The notes: generated by a model not told the origin, from the letters alone. A DNA stretch of 64,000 nt from Oligoflexus sp. (GCA_014378195.1 JACMOC010000084.1:28469-92468); one strand, 5' to 3'; positions 36,426 to 45,640 are shown, counted from the stretch's first letter. Made by a program: numbers and translations.

Positions 36426-38357
36426 TTAGAGCCCAGCCTGGGCAATAGAATCTAAGGGTGGCTCGCGATCGGTCTTCATGCTCCGATCATCACCGTCATC
36501 AAGCTCTTTGTCGGCATCCCACATCAAAGCGAGGGCGTGGACACCGTTGAGAGAGGGGAGCTTCGTCAGACGAAGTTGAAAGCCCTGGAGCATCTGAAGA
36601 GCAAGCGAGACATGCTGTTCCGCTTTGGGCGAAAACTCTTTTTGCAAGAGAAGCTCGTCCACCATCTCTGTGCGGAGAGAGCATACGAGGATGACCTTAC
36701 CGTCCCGAACGCGGAGCTGGTTGCTGATAGACATGGTGCCCACGTTGCTTTCGAGGGCGTTTTCCACCAGTGCCATCTCGCAGTGAAACAGGGCCGACGT
36801 CAGCGTCGAGGTCGGGATCTTCAGATGGTCGATTTTTGTGGAGGCTTCCACCACGTTTTCGTAACGAATCGATTTGTCCTGCATTTCGATCAGGGATTGC
36901 GCGTCCTGCAGCAGGTTCAAGAGGGTTTTTGCAATGCTGTTGTCATGGCCCATCATGTGAAACCAGTGTTGGGCCATCTTGGTGTTTTCTTCCAGTTCGT
37001 TCAGAAGCTTTTGTGTAAGGAGTGTGATGTTGATCGCGGCGTTGTTCAGCTGCGTGCCCGTTTGCATGATGAAAGTGAGGCTATCGTCGAGCTCAGAGAC
37101 CCCATTTTCATCGACGCGTTCTGACAAGGAACGAATAAACTTCCGACTCGAAACCTCTGCCAGCTCGCTTTGCCAGCGATTCATGAGATCGAGAATTTTT
37201 TGCGCGGGTTTGACGATCTCATGACTGGTGAGGTGCGAGAGGTCTTCGCCGAGGCTGTGGGTATCCTGCAACTTTTCAATATAACTGTCGGCAACCGAAT
37301 GCATCTGCTGATGCATGGAACGAGCTTTGCTCATCCACGTTTGCTCTGCCTGGGTCTCAAGAAAGCGGCTCTCCAGCCTTACCATTTGCTGCTGGAGCAG
37401 GCGTTTTTCGTGATCGTTTCGCTCTGCGGCTTCGAGATTGGTTTTAACCAGACGGCTCATGCGATCTTGCAGGACCTGAATATTGATCGCTCCTTTTTTC
37501 GTAAACGCAAGTCCTACCGCGCCTCCGCCCCCGTTTGAACCGTCTCCTTCAGGAACCAGTTCATCGGCCCATGCATAGAGCTTATGAATAGCATCCTGAA
37601 TCGCGCGCCGGCGTCGACTGATGCCGCGGAGCAAAAAGAAGATGCAGATAAAAAAGATCGCTGTGGCGATGGCTGTTATAAGCTTAAAATCCAGTGGTTT
37701 GGATTGAATGATGCCCGGGAAGAACTTGAGCAGAGGATGTTTGGAGCTCAAGGTTGCGAGGTCGCTTTGAGGCTCGGGGCTGTCATCCTTATAAAGGACT
37801 TTCCCTGCCCCGGACTCACCCAAAACAAGATCGAGTTGATTCATGCTTTGTTTGAATTCGGGATGGTGAAAGAGCCATTGGTCGTTGATGTAATTGGAGG
37901 CTAGCAGGAAGTAGCTTTTATCGCCGATCGTCATGAGAGGAGCGACGAGTTCATAACTTTTGGCATGAGGCGTATTACGCCATTGAAAATGAGGGCTATT
38001 GACCGTGCGCGGCGAACTAACCGGACAGATCTGGCTGAGTGCGACGCCCTGTTCGGAGTTCGCGACCATATTGCAGTCCTGGTCATAAATCGAAATATGA
38101 TCGATCTTGCCCGGAACGATGAAACCATTCAGCGTGCGACCAGCGCCCGTTAAAGACTGAACATCGGTAAGTGAAGGCAGACCGCGAAGGGTGTGACCTA
38201 AGTCCGCAAGCTGCCTACGGCTCTCCTGCAGAGATTCAAGATACTGCTGTTTCGCCGCCTGAAACGATGTTTGGTAGCGAAGCAGGGGGCCTTGAGCTAA
38301 GGTGATAAGCAGCAGGGGAGTAAGGCCTAATGCAAGGTAACCCATTTCTTTGCGCAT
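36426..38357 (-). CDS. Membrane sensor protein resembling a degenerate histidine kinase
   Basis: 643 residues. N-terminal membrane helix (about 7-25), a periplasmic domain of about 180 residues with two cysteines (QDCNMV, SQICPV), a second helix (about 225-245), a coiled coil (290-360), and a helical region with SHEIVKPAQKIL, which looks like an H-box. LVENALESN resembles an N-box, but I find no DxGxG or GxG ATP-lid motifs, so kinase activity is doubtful. GGAGG lies 5 nt before the ATG at 38357. Confidence 0.65.
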   Translation of the reverse strand: MRKEMGYLALGLTPLLLITLAQGPLLRYQTSFQAAKQQYLESLQESRRQLADLGHTLRGLPSLTDVQSLTGAGRTLNGFIVPGKIDHISIYDQDCNMVANSEQGVALSQICPVSSPRTVNSPHFQWRNTPHAKSYELVAPLMTIGDKSYFLLASNYINDQWLFHHPEFKQSMNQLDLVLGESGAGKVLYKDDSPEPQSDLATLSSKHPLLKFFPGIIQSKPLDFKLITAIATAIFFICIFFLLRGISRRRRAIQDAIHKLYAWADELVPEGDGSNGGGGAVGLAFTKKGAINIQVLQDRMSRLVKTNLEAAERNDHEKRLLQQQMVRLESRFLETQAEQTWMSKARSMHQQMHSVADSYIEKLQDTHSLGEDLSHLTSHEIVKPAQKILDLMNRWQSELAEVSSRKFIRSLSERVDENGVSELDDSLTFIMQTGTQLNNAAINITLLTQKLLNELEENTKMAQHWFHMMGHDNSIAKTLLNLLQDAQSLIEMQDKSIRYENVVEASTKIDHLKIPTSTLTSALFHCEMALVENALESNVGTMSISNQLRVRDGKVILVCSLRTEMVDELLLQKEFSPKAEQHVSLALQMLQGFQLRLTKLPSLNGVHALALMWDADKELDDGDDRSMKTDREPPLDSIAQAGL

Positions 38358-38544
38358 GCTAACCTCCAAGCTCTAAGCTTTTTCCAAATGCAATTGCCGA
38401 CCGGGGCGCTATTAAACGTATGTAATATTTATCTAAACAATTTAGCGTGCCTTAGACGATAGGTCCAGTAACTCTGTGCAAAAACAGCCAAGAACTGATA
38501 AAAAATTGATTTTCGTCAAATTGGCTTATTAAGGAAAACTGTCG

Positions 38545-39783
38545 ATGCGGTCATTAGAAGTGAAAGCGGCCATCATCACAACTCTCTTGTTCATGATCCT
38601 GATGCGTCTCGTGTGGATGGACATGCGGTCTTATGTAATCGTCTATGCGCCTGAGAATCACCGAACGATCGTCGATGGAGCCGCTTGCCAGAAAGAAAGT
38701 TGGTTTGGGCCGTCGGATGGCAATCAGGGTCGACCAGGGTGGGGAAGTTCGCTCATGTATCGCCTTATGCTGAAGCAATCCTGCCGAACCGGAGTGTTCT
38801 CAGAAGGCAGCTTTGTGCGGTATAACCAGGGCTTTTTGGTTGTCACGGTCATTGCCTGTATGATTTTCGCGAGGATAGTGACCCGCTCCTGGGTGATTGC
38901 TTTGATCGTGGGATTGGCCCTCTTCAGTCGAGGTCGACTGATTGCTTCCAGTGGCCTCATATCCGGCGATCATCTCCTGATGTTTGGGGTATCGGTCTGG
39001 GCCATGTTCATGGCGCATTGGATAAGGTCGGGCTCACGACTTATCCTGGGTGCTTTGTTTTTTTCTATCCTATGGTTGATGGAACTTGAATTTAGTTTCA
39101 TAGCCCTCGCATGCGTACCCTATGTTTATGCAGTCATCGTCCGGAGTTCTTATGTGCGTTCACTCACGCCAGTCGAAGATCCTATCCTCTTCTGGCCGAA
39201 GGTACAGGCATTTTTAGAATTGCAGAATTTTAATATAGCCTCGCCCGAACAACCCACGGGCGGGATCTTTCGTCCCTTGGCGCAGACGTTCGCAATTCCG
39301 CTGCGGGACGAAAAAGTTTTTGCGCGTTTTCGAGCTGATTTTATTTGGGGTGCATCGATACTCATGTGTGCATTGATTGCGATGAGTGCCAGCAAATCGT
39401 TTTGGAGTGATCGCGTTGTCTGGCAGATGACGAAGCTCAGGCTATGGGCTCAGCTATGGGCCATGCCTATCGATCGCGACATTATCCTGTCCTGTATCGC
39501 CATCCTCTGTGCGATTTTCATTAGCTCGTTTGTGTTACCCGCCCTTAGAGGATTTAACCTCTCGATAGTACTGGGACTTTTTCTTACGACATTGACGACG
39601 CTTTTAATCGATCATATCTATCTACCGGCGGATGAAACGGGGTACTGGCTCGCCTCTCAGGTCATCCTCTGGTGGGAGCCCATTATCTTATCCCTTGGGG
39701 TGCTCGGGGCTTATCATCTCGTGATCACCCTTGTGAACCGGGCCTGGAAGCGACGGAAAAATAATTCCGTAGCTATCGAATAG
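38545..39783 (+). CDS. Polytopic membrane protein of unknown function
   Basis: 412 residues with about eight hydrophobic segments (7-25, 95-115, 117-133, 140-160, 165-180, 265-285, 315-335, 340-360, 375-395 approximately), and one periplasmic loop carrying two cysteines (GAACQKES and KQSCRTG). It resembles the membrane half of glycosyltransferase-like proteins, but no motif I can name is present. AAGGA sits 9 nt before the ATG. Alone between the kinase-like gene and flagellin. Confidence 0.6.
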   Translation: MRSLEVKAAIITTLLFMILMRLVWMDMRSYVIVYAPENHRTIVDGAACQKESWFGPSDGNQGRPGWGSSLMYRLMLKQSCRTGVFSEGSFVRYNQGFLVVTVIACMIFARIVTRSWVIALIVGLALFSRGRLIASSGLISGDHLLMFGVSVWAMFMAHWIRSGSRLILGALFFSILWLMELEFSFIALACVPYVYAVIVRSSYVRSLTPVEDPILFWPKVQAFLELQNFNIASPEQPTGGIFRPLAQTFAIPLRDEKVFARFRADFIWGASILMCALIAMSASKSFWSDRVVWQMTKLRLWAQLWAMPIDRDIILSCIAILCAIFISSFVLPALRGFNLSIVLGLFLTTLTTLLIDHIYLPADETGYWLASQVILWWEPIILSLGVLGAYHLVITLVNRAWKRRKNNSVAIE

Positions 39784-40088
39784 GATTGATAGAAAGATTC
39801 TTTTTTATCAAAAGAATAAATTAACATCGATAAGTTGCAAAGATTTCCTTTGATGATTTAACAAGTCGTCTTAGGGATTTTCTTAATTTTTTTTAGATCT
39901 TAAGGGCTGGCTGCAAAAGCCTAGGATCATTGGCGTCCTGGCTCTTTTTTATGGAAAAACAAAAAACGTTTTTAGGTCCTGCAAAATGTTTTTTTGGGGA
40001 AAAGTCTAAACTGGTTTGGGAATCCGTCGATAGGTGGTTTGTGCCCAGCGGCACACACAACATCACGGATCAAACCAGGAGTTTTACA
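39784..40088 (+). other. Intergenic region upstream of flagellin
   Basis: 305 bp without a gene. It holds an AT-only hairpin (ATTCTTTT with AAAAGAAT, 39797-39817) that may end the membrane-protein transcript, a GGCTgcaaaAGCC mini-hairpin, and the sigma-28 promoter at 40007-40033. The frame of the flagellin gene is open back to 39930, but the encoded text is not flagellin-like and lacks an SD. Confidence 0.7.
40007..40033 (+). promoter_or_regulatory. Sigma-28 (FliA) promoter of the flagellin gene
   Basis: TAAA (40007-40010), exactly 15 bp, then GTCGATAG (40026-40033) against the consensus GCCGATAA (6/8). The predicted start is near 40040, giving a leader of about 48 nt that ends with AGGAG 7 nt before the flagellin ATG. 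Confidence 0.8.
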
Positions 40089-40970
40089 ATGGGTCTTCGC
40101 ATCAGAACAAACGTCGCTAACCTTAACGCTCAACGTCGCCTCGGTCAAACATCAGAAGCTCTCGCAGGTAACATGGAAAAAATGTCGAGCGGTCTCCGCA
40201 TCAACAAATCAGCCGATGATGCAGCCGGTCTCGCGATTTCCGAAACATTGACTGGTAAAATCCGGTCTCTCGACCAAGCGAAACGCAACGCTAACGATGG
40301 TATCTCTATGATCCAGGTTGCAGAAGGCGGCATGAGCGAGGTGTCCAACATCCTCGTCCGCATGAGAGAGCTGGCGACTCAATCGGCTTCCGATACGATC
40401 GGTAATACCGAACGTTCTTACAGTAACAAAGAATACAACGAGATGGTCAAGGAGATCGACAGGATTTCAGCCACGACCGAATACAACGGAACAAAAGTTC
40501 TAGGAGGTGCGGATGCAAACGGCGGAAAAGCCAACTTCACGCTCCATGTAGGATCCGGTGACGGCCATATAGAAAACACCGATACCATCGAGCTTAACAT
40601 CGACAAATTGAAGATGAATGCCGGTGAAGTCCTGGGCCTAGAAACGGGCTCGATGATTGGTCCTGAGGAAGCTGGTGGCGACTTTGATCGTCAACAGGCA
40701 GCGGATAAACTGGGCATCATCGACAAAGCGATTGAAACAATCGCTGGAAGTCGAGCCGAACTCGGCGCGAAACAAAGTCGCCTCAACTCTACTATCAATA
40801 ACTTGGGTGTTGCGGTCGAAAATGCTTCGACCACTCGTAGCCGAATCCGCGATGTAGACTTCGCAGCGGTTACAGCAGAATACGCTCAAAACAGAATCTT
40901 GGCTCAAGCTGGTACTTCGGTACTCGCTCAATCAAGTCAGGCGCCAGAATTGGCCCTGAAACTCCTCTAA
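40089..40970 (+). CDS. Flagellin
   Basis: 293 residues, the filament subunit. The N-terminal D0/D1 (MGLRIRTNVANLNAQRRL, DDAAGLAISE, RNANDGISMIQVAEGG) and C-terminal D1/D0 (RAELGAKQSRLNSTI, ending in LAQSSQAPELALKLL) are complete. The middle variable region is short, about 100 residues, typical of small flagellins. Secreted through the flagellar export apparatus without a signal peptide. AGGAG (40077-40081) sits 7 nt before the ATG. Driven by a sigma-28 promoter. Confidence 0.96.
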   Translation: MGLRIRTNVANLNAQRRLGQTSEALAGNMEKMSSGLRINKSADDAAGLAISETLTGKIRSLDQAKRNANDGISMIQVAEGGMSEVSNILVRMRELATQSASDTIGNTERSYSNKEYNEMVKEIDRISATTEYNGTKVLGGADANGGKANFTLHVGSGDGHIENTDTIELNIDKLKMNAGEVLGLETGSMIGPEEAGGDFDRQQAADKLGIIDKAIETIAGSRAELGAKQSRLNSTINNLGVAVENASTTRSRIRDVDFAAVTAEYAQNRILAQAGTSVLAQSSQAPELALKLL

Positions 40971-40979
40971 CCCTAATAT

Positions 40980-41040
40980 GGCGAAGGCTCCTTCGCCGTG
41001 ATGTTATCGGTGCGGCAGTCAAGGGTATCCTGACTGCCGC
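40980..41040. terminator. Two hairpins between flagellin and a convergent lipoprotein gene
   Basis: GGCGAAG/CTTCGCC (40980-40997) and GCGGCAGTCA/TGACTGCCGC (41012-41040, 9-nt loop) are strong stems in the 84-bp gap between two convergent genes. Neither has a clear U-run on either strand, so they may stabilise mRNA ends or assist termination. Confidence 0.5.
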
Positions 41041-41054
41041 CTTCCCCGGGATCA

Positions 41055-41981
41055 TCACTTCGTGTCAAAAGCTTCGTTACAACCGGGCTTTGCATTGGTT
41101 TTAGCTAGACAGTGATCGAGTGCAACCTTGAGTTCATCCGGACCGAGAAGTTTCATCTCTTCCACATGGACCTCAAACTGCCTCTGATTCGATCGCGGCA
41201 AAAGCACTGCGCGCGCTTCATAGACGGATTGGTCTTTTCCTATCGTACTCGAATGACCATAGAGTTTGATTGGAAACCCAGTGCTTTTGGTCTCGTTTTT
41301 CTTCCACTGTGCAGCACCTCCGCCCGCAGCTGTGAGAGTCGGTGTGGAGCTAAGGCCAGCATCGTTATTCTTTTCAAATTCCCAGTACTCGATCATCATC
41401 GGCACGAACGATATGATGCGGGGATCGGTCTCAAATCCGAACTTCTTTTTGCCCACGTTCTTCACATCTTCTGCCGACCGCATATTGCAACCCAAGTCCA
41501 TCCCGAATGTCACCAACTCCCAATTCTGAGTGCTGTGTCCGCGGCGCGTGATCAGCCCAGGCGCTCCTGTGCATGCGACACCAATGACTGACATATTAGC
41601 GAGCAGTGATGGTTTGGACGTCGCTTCTTTATCGCGGCATTTTTGATCAAGGCCGACGACGAGTGTCGACGTCTCTTTGATAAAAACGGGGAGGCTCACG
41701 TCTTTTTTTGCAGCATCACAGGGCGATTTTGCGGGAACGTTGACAGCTTCCATGACGGGCCGTACTGGAGCTTGAGAAGGAGAAGGCGTGCTAACAAGCG
41801 CTGCTCCGGCGTTTGACGAAGCAAGAGCCGGCGACGGAGACTGGGCTTGCACTTCATCAATCGAACTTGGTGCAACGGGTCTTTCAGCAGCAGCTGGCGT
41901 TCCTCGTTTTGGGGCCCGCCCGTGATTGCTCATACAGCCCGTGACAGCAAGGAGTGCTAGTGTTCGAGTAAGGGTGCGCAT
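41055..41981 (-). CDS. Lipoprotein of unknown function
   Basis: 308 residues. LLAVTGC gives a good lipobox (Cys16), followed by a low-complexity Pro/Ser/Ala linker (about 20-85) and a compact domain with cysteines in SPCDAAKK, DQKCRDK, VACTGAPG, LGCNMRS, DHCLAKT and PGCNEAF, suggesting disulfides. No family recognised. Probably an outer-membrane or inner-membrane lipoprotein. AAGGAG lies 11 nt from the ATG. Its promoter must be in the 341-bp region up to 42322. Confidence 0.7.
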   Translation of the reverse strand: MRTLTRTLALLAVTGCMSNHGRAPKRGTPAAAERPVAPSSIDEVQAQSPSPALASSNAGAALVSTPSPSQAPVRPVMEAVNVPAKSPCDAAKKDVSLPVFIKETSTLVVGLDQKCRDKEATSKPSLLANMSVIGVACTGAPGLITRRGHSTQNWELVTFGMDLGCNMRSAEDVKNVGKKKFGFETDPRIISFVPMMIEYWEFEKNNDAGLSSTPTLTAAGGGAAQWKKNETKSTGFPIKLYGHSSTIGKDQSVYEARAVLLPRSNQRQFEVHVEEMKLLGPDELKVALDHCLAKTNAKPGCNEAFDTK

Positions 41982-42322
41982 AGGGTCATTATCTCCTTGA
42001 AATCGTGTGCTTGCCTTCAGATTGTACCACTCGTCTTACAGCAACTTGAAGAGCTACTTCTGCTTTTTTTTGCCCGCCCCTTTGGCGCCGACACACCTTT
42101 TTCAGGCCTCATCATGTTCCCGCAAACCCATGAGCAGCAAGGATTAGGGCAAAGTTTGCCGACTCGGCTTTGCCTGCCACCCTTTAAACCTTTGCCTAGC
42201 GCCACCTTCAGCCTTGCCCCACGTGAAAGGAAAAAGCTGCCCATTTTTTTCCGTAAGGGCTGCTCCTAGACTGATGATATGACCACATTGTTTCAGCGCC
42301 ATTGCCTTTCAGGAGCACTCCG
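41982..42322. other. Gene-free intergenic region with internal hairpins
   Basis: 341 bp between divergent genes. GGCAAAG (42148-42154) and CTTTGCC (42168-42174) frame an inner CCG/CGG pairing, and GC-rich runs such as GGCGCC lie nearby. Two ORFs of 75 and 90 codons overlap on opposite strands, but neither has protein-like composition. A structured RNA or a promoter region are both possible. I recognise no known RNA. Confidence 0.4.
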
Positions 42323-43951
42323 GTGAAGTCCAGGCCTAAATCACAGCAACAACTTCCCTTGCGGCGTATACCGGTTCACGAACTGTTTCCTCAGCCGGGA
42401 AATCCACCGATGACTACGCGTCCCGAGAGAGCTCCGGTAGGGCGGAACCATAAACCTGCGGGGCCTCGCATCGCCTTTCCGAAGAAAAACATTCTTTGGG
42501 CAATGGTCTTTTTTGGCTTCATATTAAGCTGTTTCGGACTCTATGGTGCTTTGCGTCGGGGTGAAACCCAAACACCTTACGTATTGCTGGAAATAAGGGC
42601 GCTCGACGACACCGGTCATCCAGTGACGGCCGCTGACGTGATAGTGAACCAAAAGAAAATGGGCGTCACCGACAGTTTTGGCGAATGGCGTCGCTATCTG
42701 CAGCTGCACCCCGGCGACGACGTGAAAATCGAGCTCAATAAGCGAGGGACGATCAACCTCATCGGAACGAAGAATGCTGTTGTCCCGAACCGTTCCCAAA
42801 GCAAACAGGATATCGAACTTCAGGTCGCTATCACTCTCAAGAATCCCCGCGCTGTCGCTAAAGTGCCTGTCGCCTCGAAAGAAGGCGAAAGGCTGAAAGA
42901 CCGAGACGCCGGACCGGAAAAAATGAAACCACGCGACACACCAGTGCTTGAGAACGAAGATGCCTTTGCCGCGGATGATGGCAATGAACATCGTGAGGTT
43001 CAGGCCAAAGCCAAAGAATCAAATCCTCCCCAGAACGCCGATTATAAAGCTGTCGAAAACAGTTTAGGGGATACCAACGAAGGTTCGATGGGTGTCTACT
43101 TCGACGATGGCTTGAATCGCATCAGCGTCTCAAGTTCGCTCGGTCAGGCCAAACCCTCGAACCTTATGGATAAACGCCAGCAGGATGTCGTGCGTGAACG
43201 CGTTTTGCCGGTTCTTGTTAACGATCTACAAAGCCTCGGTCTTTCGGTCGATCGCAATTCACCCTGGAAACTGGCTTTGTCGTATGTTCCTAACGGCGAG
43301 CAGGTCGGATATATTCGTGCGGAAATTGAGTGGCATTCGCCGTTTGGCCAAACCGAAAAGAGCTCATTCATAGCGGGTTTTGCCAAAACTTATGAAGAAA
43401 CGGGCCGCGGTCTCGCATCGCTCCTTCGACTTCATATGAAAAAAACCTACTGGGCTTTCAAAGAAAACGGCAACTGGTTCATAGATGAAACGCAGCAGAC
43501 CAAAGACTTCTGGCGTCTCAAACCCGGCTCTGTCGTTACTGATACATCGGGTGAGAAATTTCCGATCGCGATGGCTGCACAGGCTGAAAACGGCAACCGC
43601 TGGAAAATGAAAATTGGCAAAACACAGCCCTGTGAAGCCGTTCGACAGCGCACGCGCTGCATGGTTAGCACTGAGTCCCTTAAAGAGGCTCCACCGCTCG
43701 CGGGCTGGGTTATGAAACGAGTCCGTATCCTCGGCCCTGTCCCTACCAACGCAGATGTATACGTCGCAGGTTTTCAGGCTCATGCGGTCGGCAATGGTCA
43801 GTGGGAATTCTGGAGCCACAGTGGCAGTAATCTCAAGGCTTTGATTCTTCAGGGGGGCCGAATTATTCACAGCGAAGCCTTTACGGACAATCCAGGGGAA
43901 GCCATCGTTCTAAAAATGGCGGCAGTGCCTCTGAAAAACAAAGCCCACTGA
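42323..43951 (+). CDS. Single-pass membrane protein with carboxypeptidase-regulatory-like domain
   Basis: 542 residues from GTG 42323, which has AGGAG 7 nt upstream. A basic cytoplasmic N-terminus of about 55 residues, one membrane helix (ILWAMVFFGFILSCFGLYG), then a periplasmic portion. The first periplasmic part (YVLLEIRALDDTGHPVTAADVIVNQ) looks like a CarboxypepD_reg/PEGA-type beta domain; a charged linker and two more folded regions follow. Function unknown, probably envelope-associated. It precedes a hairpin and msrB-msrA. Confidence 0.7.
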   Translation: MKSRPKSQQQLPLRRIPVHELFPQPGNPPMTTRPERAPVGRNHKPAGPRIAFPKKNILWAMVFFGFILSCFGLYGALRRGETQTPYVLLEIRALDDTGHPVTAADVIVNQKKMGVTDSFGEWRRYLQLHPGDDVKIELNKRGTINLIGTKNAVVPNRSQSKQDIELQVAITLKNPRAVAKVPVASKEGERLKDRDAGPEKMKPRDTPVLENEDAFAADDGNEHREVQAKAKESNPPQNADYKAVENSLGDTNEGSMGVYFDDGLNRISVSSSLGQAKPSNLMDKRQQDVVRERVLPVLVNDLQSLGLSVDRNSPWKLALSYVPNGEQVGYIRAEIEWHSPFGQTEKSSFIAGFAKTYEETGRGLASLLRLHMKKTYWAFKENGNWFIDETQQTKDFWRLKPGSVVTDTSGEKFPIAMAAQAENGNRWKMKIGKTQPCEAVRQRTRCMVSTESLKEAPPLAGWVMKRVRILGPVPTNADVYVAGFQAHAVGNGQWEFWSHSGSNLKALILQGGRIIHSEAFTDNPGEAIVLKMAAVPLKNKAH

Positions 43952-44002
43952 GCTCCGCATCACCAAAACTTCATGTAATCCTCATCTCAAAAATCTATAC
44001 TG

Positions 44003-44060
44003 GCTCCTGTGGTGTTTTAGGGTCTTTCGACCTTAGACACGCCACAGGAGCTAGATTTTT
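44003..44060 (+). promoter_or_regulatory. Long hairpin upstream of the msrB-msrA fusion gene
   Basis: GCTCCTGTGG (44003-44012) pairs with CCACAGGAGC (44042-44051), enclosing a second stem GGGTC/GACC. It is followed by TAGATTTTT (44052-44060), then the SD GGAG (44067-44070). It can be read as an intrinsic terminator for the preceding gene or as a 5'-leader attenuator for the methionine sulfoxide reductase gene. A TATACT element at 43996-44001 would place a transcript start inside it. Confidence 0.55.
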
Positions 44061-44076
44061 ATGTATGGAGCTGAGC

Positions 44077-44931
44077 ATGAGCGAATTAACTCCCTTTGAA
44101 CGCCACGTCATCGAAAACAAGGGAACCGAACCCGCCTTTTCTGGTCTTTACACCCAGACCTCAGAACCAGGTGAATATTTTTGTAAGCGCTGTGATTCAT
44201 TGCTTTATCGCAGCAGCGATAAGTTTGCCTCGCATTGCGGATGGCCGAGTTTTGATGAGGAGGTTCCCGGGACAGTTCTTAAGATACCCGATGCGGATGG
44301 TCGACGAGTAGAAATCGTTTGCGCGAAGTGTAATGCTCATCTCGGACACGTTTTTGAGGGCGAAGGTTATACCGCGAAAAACGTTCGGCATTGTGTAAAC
44401 AGCGTCAGTCTAAAATTCCAGCCCAAAATCGGACCCAAATCCAAAACTGCCGTGCTTGCATCTGGCTGTTTCTGGGGAACCCAGTATTACCTCGCACGCG
44501 TTCCGGGGGTGCTGAAAACGGCAGTTGGGTACACAGGTGGCTCAATTGAAAATCCGACCTACAAACAGGTCTGCTCGGGCACCACGGGTCACGTCGAGGC
44601 TGTGGAAGTCACTTACGATCCAACGAAAGTAAGCTACAAAGAACTTCTGCAATACTTTTTTGAAACGCACGATTTCAGTCAGGAGAACGGTCAGGGCCCC
44701 GATATTGGTCCCCAGTACCTTTCCGTCCTTTATTACACGGATGATCAGGAGAAAAAAGACGCGGAAGAAGTCATCGGCTTTCTGAAGGACAAAGGGATGA
44801 AGGTCGCGACTCAGGTGAAGCCAGTGGCCCGGTTTTGGTCAGGTGAGGATTATCACCAGCAGTATTACGAGAAAAAAGGCGATACCCCTTATTGCCACCG
44901 GTATCGCGAGATTTTCCCGCGGAAGGCCTAG
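44077..44931 (+). CDS. msrBA: Fused methionine sulfoxide reductase MsrB-MsrA
   Basis: 284 residues. The N-terminal MsrB has zinc Cys pairs C36/C39 and C82/C85, CGWPSF, and catalytic Cys106 (RHCVNSVSL), reducing methionine R-sulfoxide. The C-terminal MsrA has GCFWG (Cys131) and ends with GEDYHQQYYEKKG, reducing S-sulfoxide. The order B then A is the reverse of the common A-B fusion. No signal, so cytoplasmic. GGAG lies 6 nt before the ATG at 44077. Confidence 0.93.
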   Translation: MSELTPFERHVIENKGTEPAFSGLYTQTSEPGEYFCKRCDSLLYRSSDKFASHCGWPSFDEEVPGTVLKIPDADGRRVEIVCAKCNAHLGHVFEGEGYTAKNVRHCVNSVSLKFQPKIGPKSKTAVLASGCFWGTQYYLARVPGVLKTAVGYTGGSIENPTYKQVCSGTTGHVEAVEVTYDPTKVSYKELLQYFFETHDFSQENGQGPDIGPQYLSVLYYTDDQEKKDAEEVIGFLKDKGMKVATQVKPVARFWSGEDYHQQYYEKKGDTPYCHRYREIFPRKA

Positions 44932-44950
44932 ATGGAAAAGGGATAACTTT

Positions 44951-45607
44951 TCAAAGCACGCCTTTGGCATCGATATTCAAAAGCTTTGAGACGACTTGAA
45001 AACTATCCCCTTTTTTGAACGCCGCCACCCCTGCTGGCGTTCCGGTGTAAATGATATCTCCCGGATAGAGGTCCTGATACTTCAATAGAAAATTCAGGAT
45101 ACGGCGGAAATCGAAAACCATGTCCTTACTGTGGCCTCTTTGCCTTTCCTCACCATTTACCGACAACGAAAATTCGATATCAGGAGCATCTTTCGGGAAA
45201 GTCTGAAAGGAGTGGAGGAGACCTGCACCTGCGAAACTCTTGGCGAGAGTCCAAGGTAAGCCCTTGGCTTTTAACTCGTTTTGAAGGGTGCGGCGGGTGA
45301 GGTCGATGCCAAGGGTGATGGCTCCGATTGCTGAAATATCGGCTTTTTCACTCATCTTTATATGATGTTTGACCATAATCACGAGTTCGATCTCATGATG
45401 GAAGCTTTCCGTCGCACAGGCCAGTGCATCGCTATGGAGGGGCCGAAGGGATGCCGGCGATTTAAGGAACACCACGGGCTCTTCGGGGATTTCATTTTGA
45501 AGTTCTTTAACGTGATCCACATAGTTGCGGCCGATACAGTAAATGTTGCCGCTCAGCTTTGGGAAGGGTGGTCTTACGAGGGATGCGTTGAGTTCGTCTA
45601 GGGTCAT
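44951..45607 (-). CDS. Fumarylacetoacetate hydrolase-family enzyme (acylpyruvase-like)
   Basis: 218 residues, close to the YcgM/FAHD1 acylpyruvate hydrolase group. YCIGRNYVDHVKELQ, EPVVFLKSP, the metal-binding EIELVIMV and YTGTPAGVAAFKKGD motifs are present. It probably hydrolyses or decarboxylates small keto-acids; the exact substrate cannot be told. AAGGAGA lies 6 nt before the ATG. It follows the scramblase-like gene by 33 bp on the same strand. Confidence 0.85.
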   Translation of the reverse strand: MTLDELNASLVRPPFPKLSGNIYCIGRNYVDHVKELQNEIPEEPVVFLKSPASLRPLHSDALACATESFHHEIELVIMVKHHIKMSEKADISAIGAITLGIDLTRRTLQNELKAKGLPWTLAKSFAGAGLLHSFQTFPKDAPDIEFSLSVNGEERQRGHSKDMVFDFRRILNFLLKYQDLYPGDIIYTGTPAGVAAFKKGDSFQVVSKLLNIDAKGVL

Positions 45608-45640
45608 GGGTTATCTCCTTAAGTTTAGTGAGGTCAGCGC

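Noticed and set aside
38434..38462. Sigma-28-like elements upstream of the 38545 membrane gene (TAAA and GACGATAG)
   Set aside because: The gap between the elements is 17 bp, longer than the 15 bp expected.
39808..39832. Second sigma-28-like site (ATCGATAA) far upstream of flagellin
   Set aside because: No TAAA at the right distance, and the site at 40007 fits much better.
42017..42244. 75-codon minus-strand ORF rich in Ser, Lys and Cys
   Set aside because: Weak ribosome site and biased composition, with an overlapping 90-codon ORF on the other strand. Better explained as non-coding.
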